Origin: Bifidobacterium colobi
Lineage (GTDB): Bacteria > Actinomycetota > Actinomycetes > Actinomycetales > Bifidobacteriaceae
DNA length: 61,184 nucleotides
Direction: 5' to 3'
Assembly: GCF_018555455.1 (NCBI RefSeq)
Contig: NZ_JAFEJU010000011.1
Location: 1-61,184, forward strand
Shown here: positions 6,270-20,698 of the stretch, piece by piece
Layout: the number at the start of each line of letters is the position of its first letter
Numbering within the stretch: position 1 is the first letter of the stretch
Program-made: the position numbers and the translations under genes
The notes under the pieces: generated by a model
What the model saw: the letters and a program-made list of their open reading frames with translations, nothing else
What the model was told of the DNA's origin: nothing
Databases searched by the model: none

Positions 6270-9200
6270 ATGAGGTTCGGGAAGAAGGGCACCGGCGCGG
6301 TGGCGTCGATCACTGCCGCCGCGGCGTTGCTGGCCTGTCTGGTTCCGGTCGCGTTGGCCGATAACGGTGGCGGTGGTTCCGGCGAGGATGGCGGCGGTTC
6401 GGGCGGTGGTCCGACGCAGACGGCCGATGTGCATTGGATCTACAAGGATTCGTGGCCGGCCACGCTGGATGGCATGAAGACGGCGTTGAGTGACGCGAAG
6501 GTGCGTCTGTCGTCCGATCTGGCGAACGGGCAGAACCAGTTCGTGAACATGAACAAGACTTTGAGCGACGCGATCGATGAGTGCCAACGCTCCTATACGG
6601 GTGAGGGGAACGCGGACTGCCGTCTGGTGGCGGTGGGCTACGTGCGCTTGGCGGATGGTTCGTTCAACGGCAGCTACGTGAGCTCGAACGCGAAGAACCG
6701 TTGGGAGGCGCAATGGAAGGCCGAGGCGAAGGGCGACTACATGTATCAGGGGCAGAAGTACTCGACCTCGACCACGTGGAAGGACAAGCTCGGCACGCGC
6801 AGCGTTGACTCGCTGGCACAGGAGTCGATCAACTCCAACCCGAACGCCTCGTTCCGCGTGATCGTGCTAGCGCAGAACCAGCCGCCGGTCGATTACAAGC
6901 TGAACGTGACCACCAGCCACAAGCAGAAGACCGACATGCAGGTCGGCTCCATCGACCCGATCGGCGACGTCATCCACGCAGACAACGGCGGTTCCGCGAT
7001 CAAGGAGACGTTGAACGGCACCGCGATCATCCATTACGAGAACGGCCCCTACCTGTCCGCGAAGAGCGTGAGCAAGTCGATCAGCTTCTCCAGCAATGGA
7101 GACACCCAGCTCGACAATCTCGCCTCGCCGAAGGATTTCGGCATGAAATACTGGGCCGAGGGCTCGTACTGGATCGACATTCAGGTGCCCAAGCAGGGCC
7201 GCATGCAGGCGGCCGTGGACACCGCGGACCGCGATCCGGCCGAATCCTGGAAGGTGAGCTCGGTGCCGCCCGAGCCCCCGGTCAAGAAGATTGAGGACGG
7301 CGTGAGCGCCGACCGGATGACGAACCGCACCACCATCACGTACGGCACCGGCCGTGGCGGCTACGAGATGCGTTTCCGCGACGTGATCGAAACCAACGGC
7401 GTCGAATACTCCGTGGACAACTACAGGCTCATCGACAGGACCGACGGCAACCGCGACGTTTCCGGCGAGTTCGAGATCAATTGGGACAAGGCGTCGAACA
7501 CGGTGTCGGCCGCTCGGTCGGCGGACAAGGGCGAGATGCCCATGGACCATGTCTACGAATTCAGCTTCGACGTGACCGTGTCGAAACCCTCCGACTTCCA
7601 GCAGGTCAGGGACCATGCGTGGGGCCAGTGGAACCACGAGCCCGAGGCCGACGCCGGAACGAAACAGTTCGATACGTGGCGGCCGAATCCCGACAAGAGC
7701 TGGATCCGCCTGAACGCGAAGGGCCAGTGGGAGGCGGTCACCGACCCGAAGGAGACCAACCAGACCGGCGCCGACGATATGACGCTTCTGGACGGGGACC
7801 GGGTCGCCTCGGTGGTCAACGGCACCATCGCCAAAAACCTCATCCAAGCCCCGGAAGCTCTGACGCTCACGGACGACTGGTCGGCCGCCGACTACCTGTT
7901 CGACGCCGACGACAAGTCGAAGATCAAGGTGTACGAGGCCGATGCCGGCACCGATCGCGAGTCCAGCGTCACCGACATCGCCAACCACGGCAGGGACGTT
8001 ACCGACCAGTGGACGATCACGATGGAAGGCACCACGGTGACCGCCACCGCAGGCCAGGCCTACCGCGAGGGATTGAAGGGTCTGAAGACCGCGAAGCAGG
8101 TCACGCTGCTCATTCCCGGCAAGGCGTCCTATGCCAACGGCAAGGGTGCGGGCCAGGTGCGCGACGACTTCGGCAAGCAGTCGAGCGACGAACTGTCGTT
8201 CTGCACCACGCCGGATGGCAAGGCGCTGACGAACAAGGGATCCCAGACCGTCAACACGCACACCATCCCCACGAACGAACCGAAGATCTGCGGCTACATA
8301 CCGCCCGTCGTCAAGGACGTGGTCGGCGAATCCTCGCAGGGAGGCGACCAGGCGTCCGTGGACGGCAGGGTCGTCTACCCGGGCCAGCGCGTGGAATACC
8401 GTCTGGAGACGCAGCCCCACCTGCCCGGCAATCTCGCGTACTCCGTCAGCGAGGTGGCGGTCACCGACACCTACGACGAGCATCTTGAAGTGGACAAGCA
8501 GACCCTGGAGGTCACCGACCTGTCCACTGGCAAGTTCATCCCGAAAACCGAGTACGAGACCCAGTGGAACGACTCGCAGCACGCGGTGCGCCTCGTGTTC
8601 TCCGACGGGTACGTGAAGACCAACTGGCGCAACGGCGCGAACCCGCGCATCATCGTCCGCTTCGAGGGCACGGTCGCCAAGGACGCGCCCACGGACACCA
8701 AAATCGGCAACCAGTGGGCATTGACACTGAACAACATGGTCACCCCGAGCAACAGGGTATGGAACGAGCCGCCCGACTTCACGCCGGTGAAGAAGGACAC
8801 CCAGGCCGACCCGTCCATCAGCATCGACGGCAAGACCGCGCTGCTGGGCGACCAGATCTACTACCGCGTGACCATCGACGCCAAGCAGACCAACCAGGCC
8901 TACAAGGTCTGGAGGCTCGGCATGACCGACGACTGGGACGACGAATATCTCTCCCTTGACGCCAAGCGCATCGAGGTCACCGACACCGCGACCGGCAAGG
9001 ACGTGACCGCGAAGTTCAACATCGCGGCGATCGACGGCGTCGCCTACGTGTACGCCAAGACCGCGGACACGAAGGTACCGGCCACCGGCGAAACCATCAA
9101 GGGCGACCCCCAGCCCAAGAACCTCAAGGAATACGCCGAAAAGAAGGACCACGACCCGTTGAAGGAGCCGGCCATCGACCAGTCGATGCTGAGCACGAGC

Positions 9201-10565
9201 TACGAGGTGAGCCTGCCGATGACCGTCATCAAGGTCACCGACGGACATATCGTGAAGAACAAGGCCACGCAGGTCGTCAACGACACCCGCAAGGACACCA
9301 ACGAGGTCGCCAACCCCCTCAAACCCGTCAACCCGTCCAAGGACGTGGTCGTGAAGGTGGACGGTGAATCCATCGACAAGCGGAGCGTGTACCTCAATAG
9401 CCTGTTCCTCTACCGTCTCGACAGTTCCGTGCTGCCCGCTCACCGCGCCTACCAGAAGGTCACCGACTGGAGCATCACCGACCCGCTCGACACCGAGCAT
9501 GACCAGTACACCGGCCAATGGGCCGTGTACGCCATGCGCGACCTGACCGAACAGGGCAAGGTGATCGCCCATAAAGGCGTGAAGATCGCCGGCAGCGGCT
9601 TCGACGCCGGCGCATACGGCGGCGAACTGTTCACCCTCGCGCAGGACGACGAGGGCGTGGTCACCGTTACCGCGACCCAGCGCATGCTCGACCTCGTCAG
9701 CGGCGACAACGAAAGCGAGCAGGCATGGACCGCGTTCATCCAGTGCAAGCGCGTCAAGACCGGAGAACACATCGCCAACCGGTTCGACGAAACCCTCAAC
9801 GGCACCAAACGGCCTTCCAACCAGGTCGAGACGCACACGCCCGACATGACACCGAGCCTGAAGATCGAGAAATGGGACGAGGCCTCCGGCTGGCCGGCCG
9901 GCGACCGCGATCAGGTCAAGGACGCGCTGGCCATGCAGGGCGACACGCGCATCGTGTTCACCATCACCAACACCAGCACCACCGACCCCGACACCAAGCA
10001 GGGCGCATGGTACCGCACCAAGGACCTGAATCTCAAGGACCAACTGGTCGCCGGCGACGGCCGGGTGACCGATCTCGAATACCCCGCCGATTGGGACAGC
10101 CGCATCCTCAAGCCCGGTGAGAGCGTCGAGGTCAAGGGCGTCCTCAAGGGCGTGACCGACCATCACACCGACCGCGCCACGGTCACCGGCACGCCTCTGA
10201 TCGAATGCGTCGTCTCCGACCCGGATCCGTTCGACGGCAGGGACGAGACGTCCGCACCCGATGACGCGGTCACGATCGACGGCAGGCTCGTCTGCCCCGA
10301 TACCGAGGTGGTCAGCAACACCGACGACTGGAACGGCTACCGAACCGGGCTCGCCCACACCGGCGCCGCCATCCAGGGCATGATCGCCGCGGCGATCACG
10401 CTGCTCGCCGTCGGCGTGGGACTGGTCGCCGCCCGCAGGTTCAGGCGCGGGAACAACGCCGGCGGCCGCCACTCCGGCACGATGCAACCCGTCGATGCCG
10501 AGGATGCCGACGCGGATGCCGTCGAAACCGCCGATCCGGTTCCCGGCGGGCAATCCGTGGTCTGA
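6270..10565 (+). CDS. Sortase-anchored multidomain adhesin (1431 aa)
   Basis: A secreted cell-wall protein. The start MRFGKKGTG is set by AAAGGA upstream and begins a signal peptide (KK, then AVASITAAAALLACLVP, cleavage near ALA-DN). A Gly/Ser-rich linker follows, then a large extracellular region. From about residue 680 there are successive beta-sandwich modules sharing a Y-R-x-x-x-x...T-D-x-x-D-x-x-L pattern, reminiscent of the isopeptide-forming C domains of streptococcal antigen I/II adhesins. LAHTG at residue 1361 is a sortase motif of the LAxTG type, followed by a membrane span and RRFRR. Unusually, about 40 acidic residues follow the anchor. It probably mediates binding to host or other cells; the ligand is unknown. 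Confidence 0.8.
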   Translation: MRFGKKGTGAVASITAAAALLACLVPVALADNGGGGSGEDGGGSGGGPTQTADVHWIYKDSWPATLDGMKTALSDAKVRLSSDLANGQNQFVNMNKTLSDAIDECQRSYTGEGNADCRLVAVGYVRLADGSFNGSYVSSNAKNRWEAQWKAEAKGDYMYQGQKYSTSTTWKDKLGTRSVDSLAQESINSNPNASFRVIVLAQNQPPVDYKLNVTTSHKQKTDMQVGSIDPIGDVIHADNGGSAIKETLNGTAIIHYENGPYLSAKSVSKSISFSSNGDTQLDNLASPKDFGMKYWAEGSYWIDIQVPKQGRMQAAVDTADRDPAESWKVSSVPPEPPVKKIEDGVSADRMTNRTTITYGTGRGGYEMRFRDVIETNGVEYSVDNYRLIDRTDGNRDVSGEFEINWDKASNTVSAARSADKGEMPMDHVYEFSFDVTVSKPSDFQQVRDHAWGQWNHEPEADAGTKQFDTWRPNPDKSWIRLNAKGQWEAVTDPKETNQTGADDMTLLDGDRVASVVNGTIAKNLIQAPEALTLTDDWSAADYLFDADDKSKIKVYEADAGTDRESSVTDIANHGRDVTDQWTITMEGTTVTATAGQAYREGLKGLKTAKQVTLLIPGKASYANGKGAGQVRDDFGKQSSDELSFCTTPDGKALTNKGSQTVNTHTIPTNEPKICGYIPPVVKDVVGESSQGGDQASVDGRVVYPGQRVEYRLETQPHLPGNLAYSVSEVAVTDTYDEHLEVDKQTLEVTDLSTGKFIPKTEYETQWNDSQHAVRLVFSDGYVKTNWRNGANPRIIVRFEGTVAKDAPTDTKIGNQWALTLNNMVTPSNRVWNEPPDFTPVKKDTQADPSISIDGKTALLGDQIYYRVTIDAKQTNQAYKVWRLGMTDDWDDEYLSLDAKRIEVTDTATGKDVTAKFNIAAIDGVAYVYAKTADTKVPATGETIKGDPQPKNLKEYAEKKDHDPLKEPAIDQSMLSTSYEVSLPMTVIKVTDGHIVKNKATQVVNDTRKDTNEVANPLKPVNPSKDVVVKVDGESIDKRSVYLNSLFLYRLDSSVLPAHRAYQKVTDWSITDPLDTEHDQYTGQWAVYAMRDLTEQGKVIAHKGVKIAGSGFDAGAYGGELFTLAQDDEGVVTVTATQRMLDLVSGDNESEQAWTAFIQCKRVKTGEHIANRFDETLNGTKRPSNQVETHTPDMTPSLKIEKWDEASGWPAGDRDQVKDALAMQGDTRIVFTITNTSTTDPDTKQGAWYRTKDLNLKDQLVAGDGRVTDLEYPADWDSRILKPGESVEVKGVLKGVTDHHTDRATVTGTPLIECVVSDPDPFDGRDETSAPDDAVTIDGRLVCPDTEVVSNTDDWNGYRTGLAHTGAAIQGMIAAAITLLAVGVGLVAARRFRRGNNAGGRHSGTMQPVDAEDADADAVETADPVPGGQSVV

Positions 10566-10570
10566 CCGAA

Positions 10571-10717
10571 GCGGCAGGGACCGTTCCCTGCCGCGATGAT
10601 TCTTCCGGCCGGACGACAATCCGGCCGGAACCCCGCCGGTTCTCTTCCTTCTTCTCTCCCCGGCGGGCATGGCAACGGCCCGGCGCCAACGGTTCAAACC
10701 GTTAGCGCCGGGCCGTT
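10571..10717. terminator. Three hairpins between the adhesin and lacS
   Basis: Perfect or near-perfect stems lie at 10571-10594 (GCGGCAGGGA, 4-nt loop), 10603-10630 (TTCCGGCCGGA, 6-nt loop) and 10674-10717 (21-nt arms with one mismatch, 2-nt loop). The two genes converge here, so the set probably ends transcription from both sides, though none has a strong T-run. Confidence 0.6.
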
Positions 10718-10736
10718 CCCTTGCTGCCTTGATTAC

Positions 10737-12218
10737 TTACCGCTTGTCGGGTTCCTCGGAGGCGAGTCGTTCTTCGAGCTGTTCGACGATGTGGTCGTGC
10801 ATGTTCTCGTCGATCTTGACGGTCAGGAGGAAGACGACGAGGCTGGCGACGATGCCGGCGAGCGGCAGGTAGTAGGCGCAGGTCTTGAACGTGCGGATGT
10901 TCGCGGCGGTCATGTCGGCGGCGGTGGCGTTGCCGACCATGCCGGCGGCGACGGCCACGAAGCCCACGATGCCGTTGGACAGCGCGCCGGCGATCTTGTC
11001 GAGCATCGGGCGCACGGAGAGGGTGACGGCCTCGTTGCGCTTGCCGGTCTTGAGCTGTCCGTATTCGATGGAGTCGGTCATGCTCAGGATGGCGGTCATC
11101 TGGATGGTCTGCGCGGGCAGGTAGAAGAGGACGAGCGCGACGATGACGACGGGCAGGTTCATGGGCGCGATGATGAACAGCGTGTAGCCGGCGATCATGA
11201 ACGCCATGCCTGCGGTGTACAGCCAGCGGCGCGGGATGCGGCGGTTGAGCACCGGGTAGAGGGGCGTGGTGACCAGTCCGGTGATGACCGGGATGACGCC
11301 GGCGATGGAGAAGCTGTCCGGCGCGCCGAGCACGTATTTGAACTGGTAGAAGAGCACGCCGGTGGTGGCGACGTTGGCCACGGAGTACAGCAGGTAGCTC
11401 AGGGCGACCCACAGGAGCTGGTCGTTCTGGGCGATGGCCTTGAACGCCTCGATGGGGTTGCCGTTGGCCTCGGCCTTGGCGCGCAGCTCGCCCTGGTTCT
11501 CGCGGGTGCCGAACGCGACGCTCCACGCGGTCAGCAGGCCGAGCACGGCGATGATGATGGCGAACGCGGCCCAGCCGGTGCGGCCCTGCTCCCATTGGCC
11601 GGTGAACTTCCAGGTGAACCAGCTGACGACGGGCACGACGATGACGGTGACGCCGTTGTAGCCGATGGATCCGGTGAACGCGCCGAGCGCGGTGTACGTG
11701 CTGCGTTCGTGCGAGTCGGAGGAGATCGCGGGGATCATGCCCCAGTAGGAGATGTCGCGCAGCGAGTAGATCACGTCCAGCAGGATGAACACGATGACGA
11801 ACAGGACCATGAACACGCCGGTGTTCACGTCCACGAGGCCGAACAGGCCGGTGAACACCATGATCAGCAGGATGCCGGGCACGAGGCCGCCGATGAACTG
11901 CCAAGGGCGGAACCGGCCCCAGCGGGTGTTCGTGTTGTCCACGAGGTTGCCGAGCAGCGGGTCGAGGAAGATCTCCGCGATGCGGATGACCACCACGAGT
12001 CCGGTGATCACCGCGATGAGGCGCGCGGCCAGCGTCTTGTCCACGTCGATGAACAGCGCGGTGGTCACGAACGTGATGAAGAACGTGCTCATCGTGTTGT
12101 AGAACGCGGCCTGTCCCAGATTGCCGAACGCGTATGCGATCTTCTGCCCCATGTTCCTCGCGGGCGCTGCCTGCGGCTGTCCGGGCGTCGCCGTGCGCTG
12201 TGTGGTGGATCCGCTCAT
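10737..12218 (-). CDS. lacS: GPH-family sugar:cation symporter (lactose permease type)
   Basis: A 493-residue polytopic membrane protein with about 12 hydrophobic segments. The N-terminal signature is GQKIAYAFGNLGQAAFYNTM, and DPLLGNLVDNTNTRWGRFRP is the GPH loop 2-3 motif. It ends soon after the last span, so it lacks the PTS IIA-like domain of streptococcal LacS. AAGGAGG with proper spacing fixes MSGSTTQR as the start. It is divergent from a GH2 beta-galactosidase, and the intergenic region carries two operator-like palindromes for the nearby LacI protein. Lactose or another galactoside is the likely substrate; specificity cannot be read from sequence. Confidence 0.85.
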   Translation of the reverse strand: MSGSTTQRTATPGQPQAAPARNMGQKIAYAFGNLGQAAFYNTMSTFFITFVTTALFIDVDKTLAARLIAVITGLVVVIRIAEIFLDPLLGNLVDNTNTRWGRFRPWQFIGGLVPGILLIMVFTGLFGLVDVNTGVFMVLFVIVFILLDVIYSLRDISYWGMIPAISSDSHERSTYTALGAFTGSIGYNGVTVIVVPVVSWFTWKFTGQWEQGRTGWAAFAIIIAVLGLLTAWSVAFGTRENQGELRAKAEANGNPIEAFKAIAQNDQLLWVALSYLLYSVANVATTGVLFYQFKYVLGAPDSFSIAGVIPVITGLVTTPLYPVLNRRIPRRWLYTAGMAFMIAGYTLFIIAPMNLPVVIVALVLFYLPAQTIQMTAILSMTDSIEYGQLKTGKRNEAVTLSVRPMLDKIAGALSNGIVGFVAVAAGMVGNATAADMTAANIRTFKTCAYYLPLAGIVASLVVFLLTVKIDENMHDHIVEQLEERLASEEPDKR

Positions 12219-12287
12219 GGTGTGGTGGCCTCCTTGCGACCTGTAAAGAATCCGTGCGCGGGAACAGCTCCGATCCCGCAAGACGCG

Positions 12288-12323
12288 AGTATAGAACTAT
12301 CTCGAAAAAGTAAAAAACTTTAC
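12288..12323 (-). promoter_or_regulatory. lacS promoter with LacI-type operator O1
   Basis: GTAAA-AAAC-TTTAC (12310-12323) is a palindrome with 5-bp arms and a 4-nt centre. It overlaps the -35 position of a minus-strand promoter whose -10 is TATACT (12293-12288), about 70 nt before lacS. The same pattern is found before lacZ and before the LacI gene. Confidence 0.6.
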
Positions 12324-12478
12324 CGCGTGTCGCAAGCAACGCCAACGAATCGCATTCGTCGATTCGACGCGACGCGCGGGAAAAGGTATCATAGCAGTCG
12401 AATTATCGTTGCAATCAATGGATTTGCATAGGTCCTCGCAGTCACCGTCGAGGCATGCGCAAGAAGTTGCGTAAATTA

Positions 12479-15740
<3,262 letters not shown>

Positions 15741-15748
15741 CCGGCAAC

Positions 15749-15780
15749 GGGCGGCGGCATGCACCACCATGCCGCCGCCC
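15749..15780 (+). terminator. Hairpin after lacZ
   Basis: GGGCGGCGGCAT pairs perfectly with ATGCCGCCGCCC across an 8-nt loop, 8 nt after the lacZ stop. There is no T-run, so it may reduce rather than stop transcription into nagB, or protect the lacZ mRNA end. Confidence 0.55.
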
Positions 15781-15825
15781 GTGCATATTCCCCAACACAC
15801 ACCCACAGAAAAGAGACAATCAATC

Positions 15826-16638
15826 ATGGCTGAAGTGATCATCGTCAAGAACGAGGAGGAGGCCGGCGAGATCTACGGCCGTTGCGTCGCGGACCTCATC
15901 AAGGCCAAGCCGGACGCGGTGCTGGGACTCGCGACCGGCTCCAGCCCGCTGGCCGCCTACCGCGCCCTCGCCAAGATCGTGAAGGACGAATCCATCGACG
16001 TCTCCCAGGTGCGCGGCTTCGCGCTCGACGAGTACCTGGGCCTGCCGCTCGACCACCCCGAGTCCTACCACTCCACCATCCACCGCACGGTCGTCGAACC
16101 GCTCGGCCTCGACCCGGCCAAGGTCCACGTGCCCGGCGACGTGCTGAACGGCGCGCCCCTTGAGGACGGCGACAAGATCGCCGCCGCCGGCCCGGCCTAC
16201 GACGCGGCCATCGAGGCCGCGGGCGGCATCGACGTGCAGATCCTCGGCATCGGCACCGACGGCCACATCGGCTTCAACGAGCCCGGCTCGTCGCTCGCCT
16301 CCGGCACGCGCGTGAAGACCCTGGCCGAGCAGACCCGCATCGACAACGCACGCTTCTTCGACAACGACATCAACCAGGTGCCGACCCACTGCATCACGCA
16401 GGGCATCGGCACGGTCCTCAAGGCCCGCCACCTCGTGCTGCTCGCGTTCGGCGCCGGCAAGGCCGAGGCCATCGAGGAGACCGTCGAGGGCGGCGTGAGC
16501 GCGTTCTGCCCGGCCTCCGCGCTGCAGCTGCACCCGCACGCCACGATCATCATCGACGAGGAGGCCGCCAGCCGCCTGCGTCACAAGGACTACTACCGCT
16601 ACGCCTTCGCCCACAAGCCGGCCTGGCAGGGCATCTGA
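15826..16638 (+). CDS. nagB: Glucosamine-6-phosphate deaminase
   Basis: A 270-residue NagB of normal length that converts glucosamine-6-phosphate to fructose-6-phosphate and ammonia. GLATGSSPLAAY (phosphate binding), GFALDEYLGL (Asp68, base) and GIGTDGHIGFNEPGS (His147 and Glu152) are all intact. The start MAEVIIVKN was chosen over an upstream in-frame ATG because it matches the family N-terminus; AAGAGA in front is a weak ribosome site. It lies between lacZ and nagA and forms with nagA the route for GlcNAc-6-phosphate into glycolysis and the bifid shunt. Confidence 0.95.
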   Translation: MAEVIIVKNEEEAGEIYGRCVADLIKAKPDAVLGLATGSSPLAAYRALAKIVKDESIDVSQVRGFALDEYLGLPLDHPESYHSTIHRTVVEPLGLDPAKVHVPGDVLNGAPLEDGDKIAAAGPAYDAAIEAAGGIDVQILGIGTDGHIGFNEPGSSLASGTRVKTLAEQTRIDNARFFDNDINQVPTHCITQGIGTVLKARHLVLLAFGAGKAEAIEETVEGGVSAFCPASALQLHPHATIIIDEEAASRLRHKDYYRYAFAHKPAWQGI

Positions 16639-16656
16639 CAGTAACCGAACCGAACT

Positions 16657-16690
16657 CGGGCTCCTTCTTTCTCCGCAAAGAAGGAGCCCG
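16657..16690 (+). terminator. Intercistronic hairpin between nagB and nagA
   Basis: CGGGCTCCTTCTTT pairs perfectly with AAAGAAGGAGCCCG across a 6-nt loop. There is no T-run, so it is more likely an mRNA-stability or partial-termination element setting the nagB:nagA ratio than a full terminator. Confidence 0.5.
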
Positions 16691-16711
16691 AACGCATACA
16701 GGAAGGAAATC

Positions 16712-18016
16712 ATGGCACAGGACAGAAACGAGATCGTCGCGCGCGTGACCGCGGCGTTGGAAGGCGAGGCCAAGCCGGTCGCGATCCGCGGGGCGCGCAA
16801 GGTGGATGCCCGCGGCGAGCAAAGCGGATATTGGGTGGTCTCGGACGCGCGCGGCGTGATCGTGGCCACCGGTTTCGCGGCGGCGGACGGCAGCGGCGAA
16901 GAGGCGTTCGAACACGCCTGCCGCACGGTCGGCATCGACCCGGCCTCCCGCTCCGGCGAGGTGATCGACGCGGCCGGCCGCATCCTCACGCCCGGCTACG
17001 TGGACATCCACGCCCACGGCGCCTGGGAGAAGAGCTTCGACGACGGCCCCGACGGCATCGACGTGGCCCGCGCCGGCCACGCGGTCCACGGCACCACCCG
17101 CCAGGTGCTCTCGCTCATCACCAACCCGATGGACGTGATCTGCCGCAACATCCGCACCGTGCACGAGAAGATGGCCACCCGCCCCGACATCCTCGGCTGC
17201 CACCTCGAAGGCCCGTTCCTCGCCCTGAAGCGCAAGGGCGCGCACGACCCGAACTGCCTCAAGGACCCGGTGCCCGAACTCGTGGACGAGATGCTCGACG
17301 CCTCGGGCGCCGACCCCGCCGCCGGCAAGCTCGGCTGCATCTGCCAGATCACCATCGCCCCCGAACTGGAGCACGGCATCGGCGCCATCAAGCAGTTCGC
17401 TGCCGCCGGCGTGGTGCCCGCGGTCGGCCACTGCGACGCCGACTATGCCACCGCCCAGGCCGGCTTCGACGCGGGCGCCGGCATCATGACCCACATGTTC
17501 AACGCGATGAACGGCCTGCACCACCGCGAACCCGGCCCCATCCCGGCCGCCGTGGAGGACCCGCGCGTCACCATCGAGCTCATCAACGACGGCTTCCACG
17601 TGCAGAACCCGATGGTCAAACTCGGCTTCGGCCTCGCGCCCCACCGCATCGCGTTCGTCACCGACGCGATGGCCGCCACCGACTGCCCCGACGGCGCGTA
17701 CAAGCTCGGCGAACTCGACGTGAACGTCATCGACGGCCACGCCCGCCTCGTGTCCAACGGCGCCATCGCCGGCTCCACGCTCACCCTGGAGGTCGCGGTC
17801 CAGCGCGCGGTCAACGAACTCGGCTTCAGCCCCGTCGCCGCCGTCGAGGCCGCCACCCTCACCCCGGCCCGCGCCTTCGGATTCGACAAGGCCAACCCCG
17901 TCACCGGAGCCCCGCTCGGCCTCATCGCCCCCGGATACGCCGCCGACATCAACCTCCTCGACCCCACCGACTGGACCGCCCAACACGTCTGGTGCGCCGG
18001 CCGCCAGGTGAAGTAA
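16712..18016 (+). CDS. nagA: N-acetylglucosamine-6-phosphate deacetylase
   Basis: A 434-residue amidohydrolase that removes acetate from GlcNAc-6-phosphate, making the substrate of NagB. Visible motifs are GYVDIHAHGAWEKSF (metal site), HLEGPFL (metal Glu), GHCDADY, HMFNAMNGLHHREPG and FVTDAMAATDCPDG (catalytic Asp). The C-terminus (GLIAPGYAADINLLD) closes the small beta domain. The length is slightly above the usual 380-400 because of an N-terminal extension of about 20 residues. AGGAAGG precedes the start. It is the last gene of the lacZ-nagB-nagA direction and converges on the LacI gene. Confidence 0.93.
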   Translation: MAQDRNEIVARVTAALEGEAKPVAIRGARKVDARGEQSGYWVVSDARGVIVATGFAAADGSGEEAFEHACRTVGIDPASRSGEVIDAAGRILTPGYVDIHAHGAWEKSFDDGPDGIDVARAGHAVHGTTRQVLSLITNPMDVICRNIRTVHEKMATRPDILGCHLEGPFLALKRKGAHDPNCLKDPVPELVDEMLDASGADPAAGKLGCICQITIAPELEHGIGAIKQFAAAGVVPAVGHCDADYATAQAGFDAGAGIMTHMFNAMNGLHHREPGPIPAAVEDPRVTIELINDGFHVQNPMVKLGFGLAPHRIAFVTDAMAATDCPDGAYKLGELDVNVIDGHARLVSNGAIAGSTLTLEVAVQRAVNELGFSPVAAVEAATLTPARAFGFDKANPVTGAPLGLIAPGYAADINLLDPTDWTAQHVWCAGRQVK

Positions 18017-18067
18017 ATTCCTTCCAGCAAAATCGACGCCGGTGCCGCCCGTCTTCGAGACGACGTC

Positions 18068-19585
<1,518 letters not shown>

Positions 19586-19792
19586 GTGGATTTGTTGAAT
19601 CAGGTGCTTCAGTTGTTCGTCAGGTTCGCCACTATCGGTGGTGGCTTGTGGCTGGTGTGGGGCGCCGTTACCTTCGGTGGCGGTCTGAAGGATCATAACG
19701 GGCCGCAGACGCAATCGGGACTGTGGCAGATCGTGGGTGGAGGCATGATCATCGCGGCTGCGCAGATTTTCAACGCGGTGGCTCTGGGCTGA
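19586..19792 (+). CDS. Maff2-like small T4SS membrane protein
   Basis: A 68-residue, two-span membrane protein beginning with GTG (VDLLNQVLQLFVRFATIGGG), after AGAGGAGG. The Gly-rich hydrophobic segments resemble the Maff2 family, which lies at the head of conjugation operons of Gram-positive ICEs and is comparable in position to the VirB2/TrbC pilin-like subunit. It is followed at 18 nt by the VirB6-like gene. The pilin comparison is by position and size only. Confidence 0.7.
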   Translation: MDLLNQVLQLFVRFATIGGGLWLVWGAVTFGGGLKDHNGPQTQSGLWQIVGGGMIIAAAQIFNAVALG

Positions 19793-19810
19793 GCTGATTC
19801 GGGGCCTGCC

Positions 19811-20656
19811 GTGGAGGACTTCATCGTAGCCATGCTCAACATGATCGGCGGCGGAGGCGCCGGTTCGATCACAGCCGGGCTGTTATCTCAGGCGCCGGAG
19901 ACGTGGAATCCCGCTCTTTACCAGTTGGCGGTGAACGTGCATGGAGTCGCCGTCAAGCCTCTGACATCGGTGGTGCTCGCGGTCATGTTCACGTTGGAGC
20001 TGGCGCGTAACTCGACGCGCATCGAGTCGGACCGTGATCTAGGTGTGAAGATCGTGGCCGGCACCATGTTCAAGATCGCGTTGGTGTTCATCGCCGTGCA
20101 GAACGCCAGTCTATTCATTCGGATGTTCAATCAGGTCACGCAGTTCCTCATGCAGGGCGTGTCTTCTCAGATGTCGTATGAGGCGACGGGCGACGGCGGT
20201 CAGCTGGGCGATCTGATGCGTGACCAGATTCGCGATGCCGGGGTGATGGGGCAGGCGGCGTTGTTCTTTCTGCTGGTGATCCCGTGGCTGTTGTCCCAGT
20301 TGGCGTCGGTGGTGTTCACGGTGGTGCTGTATGTGCGGTTCATCGAATTGTATGCGTTGACAGCGTTCCAGTCGTTGCCATTCGCGTTTCTGGTGCATGA
20401 GGACACCAAGCTGATCGGCGTGGGTTTCTTCAAGTCGTATGCGCGCACGTCGGTGAATGCGGTGTGCGTGTTCATCTGTCTGGTGTTCTATCAGCGGGTC
20501 GTGGTCGATGCCGTGAAGATCCCGGATTCCGCGGACAAGGGCATGGTGGCGTGGGTGACGGGCAACTTCGGCAATCTCATGATGGCGGGCATCCTGCTGT
20601 TCTTCGTGATCGCGGTGAGTCAGCGTGTCAGCCGGGCCATAGCCGGCGGCGAGTAG
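19811..20656 (+). CDS. VirB6/TrbL-like T4SS membrane protein
   Basis: A 281-residue protein starting at GTG (VEDFIVAMLNMIGGGG) with about six hydrophobic segments: residues about 55-75, 88-110, 145-175, 180-205, 215-240 and 250-275. The length, polytopic layout and place between the Maff2-like protein and PrgI are those of the VirB6/TrbL-type inner membrane channel protein of Gram-positive ICEs. It would form part of the DNA translocation pore. Confidence 0.75.
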   Translation: MEDFIVAMLNMIGGGGAGSITAGLLSQAPETWNPALYQLAVNVHGVAVKPLTSVVLAVMFTLELARNSTRIESDRDLGVKIVAGTMFKIALVFIAVQNASLFIRMFNQVTQFLMQGVSSQMSYEATGDGGQLGDLMRDQIRDAGVMGQAALFFLLVIPWLLSQLASVVFTVVLYVRFIELYALTAFQSLPFAFLVHEDTKLIGVGFFKSYARTSVNAVCVFICLVFYQRVVVDAVKIPDSADKGMVAWVTGNFGNLMMAGILLFFVIAVSQRVSRAIAGGE

Positions 20657-20698
20657 CCGCCTACCACAACCGGGGCCAATCAGGGAAAGGATTCTTTC

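Noticed and set aside
6867..10697. A 1276-codon open frame on the minus strand opposite the adhesin
   Set aside because: It is a by-product of GC-rich third codon positions. It has no ribosome site or recognisable domain, an Arg/Gly/Val/His-rich composition, and lies wholly opposite a gene with signal peptide and sortase motif.
10596..12431. A 611-codon + frame opposite lacS
   Set aside because: Asp/Gly/His-rich shadow of the transporter gene. The minus-strand frame has a ribosome site and clear GPH motifs.
16550..17986. A 478-codon minus frame opposite nagA
   Set aside because: Gly/Val/Asp/His-rich shadow frame; nagA motifs on + are complete.
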